DNA of 64,000 bases, taken from positions 1,614,501 to 1,678,500 of the forward strand of contig CP136895.1 in assembly GCA_034359265.1 (NCBI GenBank), given 5' to 3'. The DNA is from Canna indica (lineage: Eukaryota > Streptophyta > Magnoliopsida > Zingiberales > Cannaceae). Positions 37,868-48,200 of the stretch are shown piece after piece. Below the pieces are notes generated by a model. It saw only the letters and a list, made by a program, of their open reading frames with translations, ran no database searches and was not told the DNA's origin. The translations under genes were made by a program, and so were the position numbers. How positions within the stretch are numbered: the stretch's first letter is position 1; each line of letters opens with the position of its first letter.

Positions 37868-38400
37868 TCTTCGATCTCGTTTGGTTGACACGAAAAATAA
37901 TTTTTTACAAAAAATTATAATTCACATGCTGTAATTTTTTATATGTATTTTTCAAAAAGTATTTAAAAAATATTTAGTTGACAAAAAGTTAATTTATAAG
38001 AAGGACAATTTTTTTTTTAAAATATATTTGATTGACATGAGTACTTGATTAATATATTTTTTATATTTTATTTATAAAATAATATTTTAATTTATATGCA
38101 TCCGTGTGTATATATATATATATAATACGTAAAAAAATTTAAGAATTATCTAATTAAACAAATTAAATTAAATTAAATTAAATTAAGTAAAAAATTCAAT
38201 AATTATCTTATTTATAAGATTAAAAATATAAATTATAAATTATGTACTAAATTAAATGTGAGAATGAAATTAATTTTTTTCTTCAAATACAATGCAGAAA
38301 GTGCAACGTAGGAGACCTAGATAAATTATACTGCATTTTTTTTACTTCTTGAAAGTATAATTTTTTTTTGTAAAAAATAGTGTTTATCAAATGAGGTCTT
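37868..38400. mobile_element. MITE-like element with GATCTCGTTTGGTTGACAC ends
   Basis: The left end reads CGATCTCGTTTGGTTGACAC. The reverse complement of the right end reads AGACCTCATTTGATAAACAC, an imperfect terminal inverted repeat. The interior is nearly all A/T. It abuts the preceding element. No target duplication is clear. Confidence 0.45.
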
Positions 38401-39837
38401 GGTATGATCGTTCATTCGTCCGCCCGAATCGAAGGAAATTTTGTATTTTAATTTTTTTTTTCTGATTGTGCAAAAAAAATAAATTCAAAATCGCATTGCA
38501 TTGATTAATTGGTCGATCTCATGAGCGATGAACAACTTTAAGTACGTACAATTTGCTCGGAAGCTGGGTCGCATAATCTGGCCCATTATTAATGACTGGT
38601 ACAAACGAGATATGACACAATTAACTCCAATTGTTCGCGTAGGTGCACTTGCATGTTCATTTAAAGAAATCAGTGAACATATATGCTACTGATTTGATGT
38701 TGTGAATTATTAGGTGCTGTTTTCACTCGCACGTTAATCATACTTTTTTCTAATTGATTTTTTTTTTTGGAAAATTACTAAAAGTATACTTGGGTCGGTA
38801 TAAATGAATTATACTTTTTATAAGATTTAATTATATTTTTGATCACTCAAATTATTATATTTTTTTTATTTGATCTCGCATTTTAAAAAAAAAATTATTT
38901 AATCTCTCAAAAATTATTTTGGTTTGGTCAATTCCTTCACTTTTGTTATTAAAAAAAATAAAATATTTTAGAGAACTAGATAAAAAATATATATATTTTA
39001 ATAATCTAAAACATAAATATATTATTATGTTTTAGGTTATTAAAATATATATTATTATGTTTTATATTATTAAAATATTTTTTTTCATCTAATACTTTAA
39101 AATATTTTATTTTTTTGTTTGACTATTTTTTTAATTTATGTCGATATTATCATGTTGGCATTTTAAGAGCAAAAGTTAACGAAAAGACAAAATAAAAATA
39201 GTTTTTTAGTGACTAAATAATTTTTTAAAAAAAAAACAAAATCAAACAAAAAATATATATAATATTTTAAGAAATTAAAAATATAATTAAATATTTTTAT
39301 AAATTAACTTCTTATATTGGCATAGCTATCTACTTCACAAGAATGACACCTTAAATGACAAAATTATTCTTCACTTTATTATGACTATATATATTAATAA
39401 TATCATATTAATGCAACATAATATTAAAGTTAATTATATTATGATAATATCATAAAACACAAAGTTATTATAATATAGTATATGTTGTAACTGTTACCCA
39501 TGTATTTTCCCTAAAGTCACTTGCAAATACAAAAAAAATAATTAAATCCTTCATTTTTGTCTACTTCATGTCAACTGTGCAAAAGGATAAAAAAAAATCA
39601 CCGATGACTTCTTGTCAACTAATGATACATTTATTTCATTATATAAGATATAATTGATATGAATAATAAATTAACACTACAACAAACTAGTGGTATTTCG
39701 ACGTCAGAACAAGTTAATATTTCGACGTCAACAACCGTCGAAATTAACATATTGACGCCAACAAAGACGACGAAAATGAGTGGAACATGACGGCCGCTTA
39801 AATGTACATTTCGACGTCCGAAGAGACGTCGAAATGT

Positions 39838-39981
39838 TCGACATATCGACACCTGCATATTGACGTCAGCCGGCGTCGAAATGTCCGACATATCGACGCC
39901 TGCATATTGGCGTCAGCAGGCGTTGAAATGTCCGACATATCGACGCCTGCGTATTGGCGTCAGCAGGCGTCGAAATATTTA
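39838..39981 (+). repeat. 47-bp subterminal tandem repeats of the CACTA element
   Basis: Three copies of a 47-bp unit start with ACATATCGAC at 39841, 39888 and 39935. Each contains an inner palindrome-like pair, CGACGCCTGC and GCAGGCGTCG, so each copy could also form a small hairpin. A comparable but less regular set lies at the right end (41205-41460). Confidence 0.85.
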
Positions 39982-40223
39982 ACATTTCGACGTCTGCTCC
40001 GCCGTAAAAAAAAATAGATTTTAAAAAATATTTTTTTAACGTACCGACGCCTCTAACAGGCGTCGGTATGTATATATATATATATTAAAAAATTAAGATA
40101 AGCACTAAATATGAATTAATTTCTCAGGGCAAACCTTTTATTCGATAAATTAAATGTTCAACAATCCCACTTATTTCATGAACTAAATTATACTGCGCAC
40201 TTATTTCATGAAACAAAAAAAAG

Positions 40224-40439
40224 TCAACAAGTGAGATCATTCCCGGGGTCAATGCCAAACTGGCTGCAGTAGTCCTTGTAGTACCCCACGCGAGCGTTCA
40301 CCGTTGCCGGATTCTTGCCGTCGCACTCGAGAGCTCCGTTGATCGCCCGAATCGTCGCCCCGAACCCTTGGCTGGAGGTGATGAGCGAGTGGCAGTTGTT
40401 CATCCAGAACCACAGGCCGGTCTTGAAGGAGACGACCAC
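40224..40439 (-). pseudogene. Captured 3' fragment of a class IV-type (GH19) chitinase gene
   Basis: An open stretch of about 70 codons on the minus strand ends at a proper stop and matches the C-terminal part of plant GH19 chitinases. It has [14 protein letters not shown], then [17 protein letters not shown], and then [18 protein letters not shown] followed by a terminal LTC. The chitin-binding domain and the catalytic Glu region are absent, so it cannot be an active enzyme. Upstream of about 40440 the frame changes into unrelated GC-rich sequence. The fragment lies inside the CACTA element and shows no frame break, which suggests fairly recent capture. Confidence 0.85.
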
Positions 40440-40701
40440 GTTATATATTTTCGCCGTGCCGGCTCCTGCTCGATTTCCGCCGTGCCGGCTCCAAGTGGGG
40501 CCTTGACGTTGGCCGCAGCGGTGACGATGTTCTGCCGAAGGAGGCAGCGACCGGAGTGGGAGAAGAGGAATAGCTTCTCGTCTTGGCTCCTCCCTCTACA
40601 CGTGAGCTAGTCCAGCTGCATGAGCAGCAGCTGCAGCAAGGGGGGCTCGAGGAATCGGTTCGGATTGCGAGATGTAAAGACGTAAAGACGGCAGCGCCGG
40701 C

Positions 40702-40815
40702 CACCCTCCGCTCTCATGGAAGCAGCGGCTGGAGGTCTGCATCGGGGCTGCGAGAGGCCTCCATTACCTCCACAGGGGAGCCTCGCAGGGCATCATCCAC
40801 CGAGACGTAAAGACG
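40702..40815 (+). pseudogene. Captured fragment of a receptor-like kinase (CrRLK1L-like) catalytic loop
   Basis: In one frame, 38 codons read as the kinase subdomains around the catalytic loop. It has [20 protein letters not shown], then [16 protein letters not shown], with the HRD motif intact. The phrase is typical of plant receptor-like kinases of the FERONIA/CrRLK1L group. After ACG at 40815 the frame loses the expected NILLD. No ATP-binding lobe or activation segment is present. It is a gene fragment inside the CACTA element, opposite in orientation to the chitinase piece. Confidence 0.8.
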
Positions 40816-42306
40816 ATCAAGATTCCTCGAGCAGAAAGAAGAAAAAAGATGATAGAAGAAAGAAGAAGAATAAGGAAGAAGAAAAAGAACAAAGAAGAAC
40901 AATGTAGTAGAATATAAATAAATAAAATATGTTAAAAAAAATAAATTTTATAAGTTTATTAAAAAAATCTAAAGGAGGCGGGAAATCTCCCGCCTCCTGC
41001 CTCAGCGAGTGCGTGTGATTGCGCGCTCGCCCGCCCGTTACCCGCCACGTGGCGGAAATTGAGCGGCAGCGGATTCGCTGTCGCTCGATTTCTGCCGCGC
41101 CCGAGCTGCCGCTGGATCTCCGACGCGCGGCAGCGAATTCGCTGCCGCTCGATTTCCGCCGAACGCGGAAGAAATTTTATTTTAAAAAATTAAAAAAATA
41201 TATCGACGCCTTCGACCGGCGTCTATATGTTAAAAATATTTTTTTTTTTATTTTTTTTGACGGCTGAACTGACGTCGAAACGTTAAATGTATCGACGTCT
41301 ACGCCTGTCAACTGTTGTCAGGCGTCGAAACATTTCGACCCCTGTTATCAACTGTTGTGAAGCGTCGAAATATTTCGACGCCTGTTGTCAAGCGTTGAAA
41401 TGTTTGTCAGATGTCGAAAAAATTTCGACGTCTACTAAAGACGTCGAAATTTATTGTATTAAATTTTTTAAATAATTTTACATTTAGACGTCAAAATTAC
41501 GAAGTCGATATATAACTAATTTGTTGTAGTGGAAGGGAAACTAGATATTAAATTTTTAAATCCAATACACAAGATATATAATATTAATTTTTTATTTTTT
41601 ATATTTATCTAAATCATGCATTAAATAAATAATAAATATTAATTCATCTCTTATTCTATTCTCTCTCTTGTAAGCAAATATGTCCCGAGTGAATTTACTC
41701 CAAATGATTACTTTGGACTAAAGAAGATGAAATGAGAATGAAGAATTAGAAAATAAATGAAAATATTATTTTTTGTTTGGCACTTGTACTCATTAGAAAT
41801 GAAAATGAAAATGAAAATAAAAATAAAAATGATTGATGTTGTCTTTTTTTTTTTCTTTCTATACTTATTTGAAATTGGAATTACAATACATTGCATAATG
41901 ATAAGCTCTTCTTAATTGTAGCATAAGTTTTGATGGATTAAAATAAGCTTACATAAAAAATATGAAATAAAATATAAATTATTATGATAATTAAATAATT
42001 TTAACATCAAGCGGACAAAAATTGAAAGAAAATAGTTTTTCAAAAAATAATTCATTTTGATTGGTTGTGTTAAAATATGGGTTGGAAACTATTTTCTTGT
42101 TTCTGAATATCATAATAATAAATGTTGTGTTTTATGATATATTTTTGAAAAAATAAAAGTCAAAGAGTAAATTTATTATATTATAAATAATTTTATATAT
42201 TATAATTATTTTATAGCCAGTTGATTTCATTATTTATTATTTTAATATATATATATATAATTTTATATAAAATGGGAGCTCAAAATAAGTAGTGAGTTAT
42301 TTCAAT

Positions 42307-42747
42307 TAGGGTTGTCCCGTATTCGGTTCAACCCGAACCAAACCAAAAAATCGAATCGAATTTTTCGGTTCGGTTTGGTTTCAACTGTTGTAAGTTTGGT
42401 TCTTTGACCCAAACCGAACCGAAATTTGGATTTCGGTTCGAATTCGGTTCCCGAAATTCGGGAATCGACCCGAACCGAAAATCGAATTAATTTAAAAAAT
42501 AATATATTTTTAAATTTTTTTAATATAAATAAGTAAATGGGTATTATAAAATATTTTTTAATTTTTAACCAAATTAATTACAATTTGATTTTCGGGTTGA
42601 AAACCGAACCGAATCGAATAATTTCGGTTCGGGTTATATCGGTTTAGGTATAGTTCGGTTCGGGTTTGGATTGGAATTCGGGTATAAAAAAAATTTTGGT
42701 TTGATGAATTTCGATTCGGTTCGGGTTGAACCGAATGGACAGCCGTA
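42307..42747. mobile_element. hAT-type MITE with perfect 8-bp target-site duplication
   Basis: The terminal repeats are TAGGGTTGTCC on the left and the inverse of TACGGCTGTCC on the right. Inside both lies CGGTTCAACCCGAACC or its complement. The flanking 8-bp sequence is ATTTCAAT on each side (42299-42306 and 42748-42755). The 441-bp body is filled with inverted CCGAACCGAA motifs and codes for nothing. Confidence 0.85.
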
Positions 42748-42785
42748 ATTTCAATTGCATTGGATACTCATTTCCCTTGTTGGTA

Positions 42786-43230
42786 GGGGTGTGCATGGGT
42801 ACCGAATAGACTCGAAATCAATTGAAACCTATTCGATCAGATAGATTCTGATAAACTCGAATTAAATTCGGGTAGGGCCCGAAATAAAAGTTAAAGAACC
42901 GATTAAAATCAATTTTGATTCTGAGTCCAACACATCGGATACCCGAAATCAGAATTGGTACTCGAAATTTTTTTGGAACATGTTGAAACACGTTCTAGAA
43001 CCTGTTGGAATCTGTTAGAACTTATTATGGAACCTATTAGAACTTATTATGGAACTTGTTGTAATCAGTTCTGGAACCTATTGTAACCAGTTCTGGAACC
43101 TGTTCATTTAGGGTATCGAAAACTTGTACATCGAAATTTATAAATGAACAAGTTCCTACATGGTACCTGGAATCGGAATCGAAATCTATGATTTCAGGTA
43201 GGGTCTAATTCCGGATTCCAACATGGTAGA
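42786..43230 (+). mobile_element. Copy of the TAGGGGTGTGCATGG repeat family
   Basis: It starts TAGGGGTGTGCATGGGTACC at 42786 and is colinear with the copies at 35974 (same strand) and 27842-28445 (reverse). In its middle, short units such as GGAACCTGTT and GGAACCTATT recur several times (42975-43105). Non-coding; the right boundary is approximate. Confidence 0.6.
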
Positions 43231-44134
43231 TCAGTCTAGTTTTAAAATTTAAAAATCAATTATATACAAGGTAGAATTCGAATATTATGAAAAATATAGA
43301 GTACTCGATAAGTAAGATGAATCAGATAAAGGGTGAGTGCAAGTGCATGTGTTGTGTTCCTCGCATGCAATCTTCTGCATCTCTTCGCAGTACTGAATCG
43401 TTCAGTAGCAATTTTGTAACCATCTAATTAACTAAACATGTACACTCGCCAGATATATCGCCAATTCATTCACTCACTAGATCGATCGATCTCTCCACAA
43501 TTAAATGATTGCGCAAAAGGAGCTTCGTCTCCACTTGTGTGGTCCAATATATGCATAGCCATACACACACATGGTAGGTCTGTAATCTGCTTCATGTCAC
43601 GGTTGAGTGCTTTGACTCGTGAACGTACATCTGAAACTGATACGCACCTCTTTTTCAGCACTGAAGACACAACACAAGAGAAGCTTTTAGATTTTATAGA
43701 TCATGCATGCACACACTCCTCTCCTTTATTTTTGTCCACGATTCCTAAAGTTAGAAAAAGATAAAGTGCAACGAGCCAAATGCGTCGACTGTGGACGGAT
43801 CGAAGAAACAGGTTGGAACAACAGCGACGACTGCCTCTAATTAATCTTGATCTCTCTCTTTATATATTGCTTCAGTTGCTCAGATTCATTGCTTGTTTAT
43901 GAAAACATGCCGTGTTAAGTAAGTGCAATTAATTAATCGCGTGGTCCTCATTATTAATTAAGCTAGTTTTGAACTCCAATTCGTGTCCTTGAGTCGTAAA
44001 GGTGCTTAGCTTTTTCCGCATAGAAAGTGTGTTGGAGATATGCTCAAATGATTGCCATTAATTGCAGCAGTATATATTGGCCCCGAAACTAATGCTGTAT
44101 CATTTTGCTGGGCCTTTCCTGTCTTTGATTGAGT

Positions 44135-44555
44135 AAAGTGTTTGGTTAGCTGCAATTAAATTAATCGTAATATTATACTTTCACATGCAACAGATTATAG
44201 GTTGTAAATTGGATTACAGTCCGAAAAACTTATAAGTCCAATTTGAAGTTTACAAAAGTAGGACTTTTATATTTTCTCGCTCACTGTAGTCTCCTCCCGT
44301 TCACGATAATCATCCTTTTCCTCTCGCCCTCGATAACCTCTCCCTTTCCCTAGCTCGCAATAATTTTTCTCTCACTCACAACAACCTTTCTCTCCTCCCC
44401 CACCCCACAACATCATCCATCTTCTTTATTTATGGCAAACCAAACGTATACAAAAAAGTTGCAAATCTATTTGCAGGCAACCAAATAATATGTTGTAACT
44501 CCTATTCGCCTGCATTCGTTTTTACATACTCGTGGGGAACAAAACACCCAATGAT
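44135..44555. mobile_element. MITE-like element with GTGTTTGGTT / AACAAAACACC ends
   Basis: The left end carries AAAGTGTTTGGTTAGCTGCA and the right end GGGGAACAAAACACCCA, an imperfect inverted repeat. The interior includes CTCGC-type pyrimidine-rich sequence and no coding frame. Target duplication not seen, so confidence is low. Confidence 0.4.
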
Positions 44556-44615
44556 TCCTATGTTGTGCGCGGTATTTGAAATTCCACCATTTAACTTATT
44601 TATTTATATGTTAGT

Positions 44616-45057
44616 AGGGGGTGCAAGTGACCGAGATGCCGGTTAGCTACTCGAGATCGATTAGATGAAAGCTCAAACTCGATTCGATGCTGTCGAGCTC
44701 AAGCTAAGCTTTACATGTGAACGAGCCGAGCTCAAGCTAACCAATACTTAGCTCAAAGAGCTTTACATGTGAGCTTAAGTTCGAGCTCATTCATGAGCTC
44801 AATTGTGTTTGATAGAATTCGAGCCCATAAAGCTCGATCTAGAGCATAGCATAATCAAGCTCATTCACAAACTTACTCAAGCTTGAAAAAAATAAACGAG
44901 CCTAGCGAGCTAAGCTCGAGTATAGCTCGACCTGAGCTCGAGCATGGAGATCATAGCTCGAAGGTCCTCAAGCTTCAGTTTGAGCTCAATATTTTTTAAA
45001 GGAGCCGAGCCAAGCTTGCTTATATCCAAGCTCAGCTTGGCTCCATTTTACAGCCTA
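44616..45057. mobile_element. hAT-like MITE with GAGCTC-rich body
   Basis: The left end reads AGGGGGTGCAAGTGACCGAG. The right end in reverse complement reads TAGGCTGTAAAATGGAGCC. Flanks ATGTTAGT (44608-44615) and TTGTTAGT (45058-45065) agree in 7 of 8 positions. The body repeats GAGCTCAAGCTAA-type units on both strands. It ends about 230 bp upstream of the VPS33 start and so may overlap its promoter. Confidence 0.6.
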
Positions 45058-45291
45058 TTGTTAGTCAAGTTCATAATCGGGCTGTTGGATCAAATTTTTG
45101 ATTCGCATCCAATTAGAAGTGTTGGTCCGCACTGTGATGGGCCGTTAATTGGGCCGATTTAAATATCCGGCTCGCGATCTCGTTCATTTGGGGCGATGAC
45201 GGCCCTAACGGACCGGAAGCAAAAAGGTCCAACGGCAAGCTGGCAACGGAAGCGGAGGAGAACTGGGAGAAGGCTCTCCAATTGATCTCCC

Positions 45292-48200
45292 ATGGCGCAG
45301 ATCCCCAGCCTCGACAACGCCCACCTCAATCTCGCTTCCCTCAGGCATCTTCTCGCTTTCTTGAAATCTTTGCTGTTATCTTTGCTGGTTCCTTTCGTTC
45401 TCGTCTCTCGCTGATCGATCTTATCGATGATTGCACCAGGGAGCAGTCGCAGAAGGAGCTGCTCAACATCCTCAAGAATGTGCGATTCCTGAAAACGAGC
45501 GCCGGACTTTCTAATTCTAGTTTCGGTAATTATCTTCTCTTGATGTTGGGTTTTACCTTCTGCAGATTCGAGGAAAGAAATGCCTCGTCATTGACCCGAA
45601 GCTCGGCGGATCCCTTTCGCTATTGATCCAGACATCGCTCCTCAAGGTGAGTGATTTTTTGTTTTTGTTTTGGATTACCTGGAAGTAAATTGGTAACCTT
45701 AGATGATTGATAACACTTCTCACTGCATATATTTTCTCTTTCCCATTGCAACGTTTCTTTCGATCATTGCTTGTTTCCATCGATGTGATTATAGCATTTT
45801 TGGGGTACGATTAGGAAAATGGGGCCGAATTGCGACATCTCTCTGCCGAGCCCGTTGAAACTGAATGCACGAGGATTCTGTATCTTGTGCGGCCCCAGAT
45901 CAACTTGATGAAGTTTATTTCTTCCAACATTCAAAACGATCTTTCCAAAGGAGTTCAGAGGGAGTATTTTCTTTATTTCGTGCCACGTCGCACAGTTGTT
46001 TGTGAAAAGGTGAGTTTTCTTAGCTGAATGGTTTCAAAGACATTGTGGTACTTATATTCTTGTACATAGGCATGGACACGTAACTATAATTCATTTCCTG
46101 TAAGCAATTTTCTCTATCTGCATGTGTCCATTAGTGATTAGTAGATTAAATTTTTTTTCACTTAAGTTTGGCTATAGATCTTTTCCTTTCTCAGTTTCTT
46201 GGTGAAGTCAATGACTGTTGCAGTTCCCTCTGGTTGATCTAAGGTCCAACATGTCTATTTCATGTTTTTGTTCCCACAAGATAATCTCATAGTCAATATA
46301 CCCTTTTCTGCTGCAAATGTTTGCCTTCAATGTCAAATTCTATTGGGTGGACACATTCAGTCATTTAAAAAAGTTCACATAAGTGTTAAGTGTCAACTAC
46401 CTTATGCAACTCTCATTTATGTGGGATTTTTCTGTTCAAATGTACATTTGTGCTATAGTTTGTCATGTGACTATTGTTCTCTTAATTCATCTGATGTATG
46501 TCTGAACTTCTCTTGTGCATGATTGGTGATCTATCTTTGTTGCTACTGGCATGGCTGCAATAGCTGTTTGCTTCATTCTTACGCTATATTATTATATTGA
46601 CTGCTAGTAGGTAACATTTTTTAGTTAAATTATGATTCTTTCTAGTGAATTGTTAGGTTCTTCATGTTAGCAGTAAAAGAAAAATCCTACTATTCAACTT
46701 TTAAATCTGCCTCTGAATTTATACCTTAATTTGCTTCCATTTCGTAGCACTTTCATCCTAGCTCGACTTCTTTTACCATATGGTCGTATGATGCATCTTA
46801 TGAAAACCAATCTTTGTTGAATGGAAGTATTGTTCATTGATATATTGGTGGATTTGCTTATGTCAAGTTGTCAACTGCCAAATGTATGATACAAGACAAT
46901 AAAAATAATTACGTGTCGCTTGGTTTTGTTGTAATAGTTTCCTTTTTGAGCATCCTGTCTGTTTTCTAGTTTCATTTATAATTTTCACCTGTTGTGAAGA
47001 GAATTTACTACTGCTACTTCTATTCTTTTGATTCCTACACCTAATTCTTGTCGTATCCAGATCTTGTTCCTCTCACACTGTCCAGGATTCTAGATGTCCT
47101 AAAATACTTCTGCCTAGATGCTTTAGTTTTTAATCTCCATATTGGCTATTCTTGTTTGCCAGAACAGCTTTTCGTAATGTGTTTGCTCTGTAAAGTTGCT
47201 TTTTTTTTTAAAATAAAAATGCGCAAGAACTATATAACTTTTGCTCAAATTTGTCCATACTCAATAGAGAAATTAATTGCTTAGAAATATATATGCTCTT
47301 GCAGATCTTTGAAGAGGAAAAGGTTCATCATCTACTAACTATTGGAGAATACCCTTTCTACTTATTGCCACTGGATGAGGATGTTTTATCTTTTGAACTT
47401 GACCTTGCATACAAGGTATACTAGAATTATGTATAGTCAAACATTGGGTCATCTTAAGGGTTGAAGTGAATATCTTTTCATGTATTTTATGAATATTATA
47501 GGAGTGCTTTGTTGACGGCGATACAAGTTCTCTTTGGCATATTGCAAAGGCTATTCACAAGTTGGAGGTATGCTAACCTTACATTTAAAAGATGCACAGA
47601 TACCTAATATGGAATTCTTGTACTTGATAAAAAGAAACTCGGTTGCAAGGTCATAAAAATTAAAAAAACCAAGTATTGCAACATGTGCTCTGTCCTTTTT
47701 GATATCTGCTATGTTTGGTTATTTGTTAGATCCATGTTTCTTTATTTTCACTCTTGCTTCAATTGCATTGCTGATATTGAATTTGTTCAAATATATTGTT
47801 GACCATATGCTTGGTATATGAACTTACATGAGCTATTGGTGAGGGAGATATACTCCCTTTATTTGTTTAATAAAGTCCAAAGTCAATCTATTTTTGATGT
47901 TTAAATGACTCAAATAACCATGTTGTGAACTTGTACTGTATAAAGGATTAGGCTAGTACCGCCTTTAGATGTGTCATGTGCTACTCATGCGACAAAAACT
48001 ATATGCAAGAAACAATGATGGCAAGGTGCGAATGATGAGTAGGACAAGCAGTTAAAATGATTTTTAAAAAAATACATGTAAACCACCTTGAATTTATCTA
48101 TCCATGGGTTGTAGACTGCAAATACCTTTTTGTTTTTTTGATAATTTGTTTCAGTTGCATACTCCATCTCATTATCAGCTATTGCAACTATATTTCAGTT

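Larger units (their letters stand above)
39675..41531. mobile_element. Non-autonomous CACTA (En/Spm) transposon carrying host gene fragments
   Basis: The left end is CACTACAACAAA (39675-39686) and the right end is the exact inverse TTTGTTGTAGTG (41520-41531), the hallmark of CACTA elements. Both subterminal regions are packed with short direct and inverted units built on TTTCGACGTC and GGCGTCGAAAT, the type of arrangement bound by CACTA transposase. The flanking triplets are TAA and GAA, an imperfect 3-bp duplication. At 1857 bp with no transposase it cannot move itself. The GC-rich centre holds a chitinase fragment on the minus strand and a receptor-kinase fragment on the plus strand, plus GC-rich sequence I do not recognise (about 40440-40700 and 40975-41165). 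This is the structure of a Pack-CACTA element. Confidence 0.9.
34947..45291. other. Ten-kilobase AT-rich, transposon-dense intergenic region
   Basis: No intact gene is supported between the C2H2/PARP-like gene and VPS33. The region holds a 40-bp tandem repeat (35721-35800), two copies of a TAGGGGTGTGCATGG-type repeat, two AT-rich inverted-repeat elements (36715-37866 and 37868-38400), a CACTA element, three hAT-like or MITE-like elements, and long A/T runs. The last 230 bp before 45292 become GC-richer and are the probable VPS33 promoter and 5' UTR. A 108-codon frame at 43438-43764 has no recognisable motif. Confidence 0.6.

Noticed and set aside
40224..40439. Functional chitinase gene
   Set aside because: Only the C-terminal third is present, without the catalytic Glu region or a start, and it lies inside a transposon.
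39838..41460. Regularly spaced short palindromic repeats that look CRISPR-like
   Set aside because: They are subterminal repeats of a CACTA transposon in plant nuclear DNA; no constant repeat/unique spacer pattern and no cas genes.
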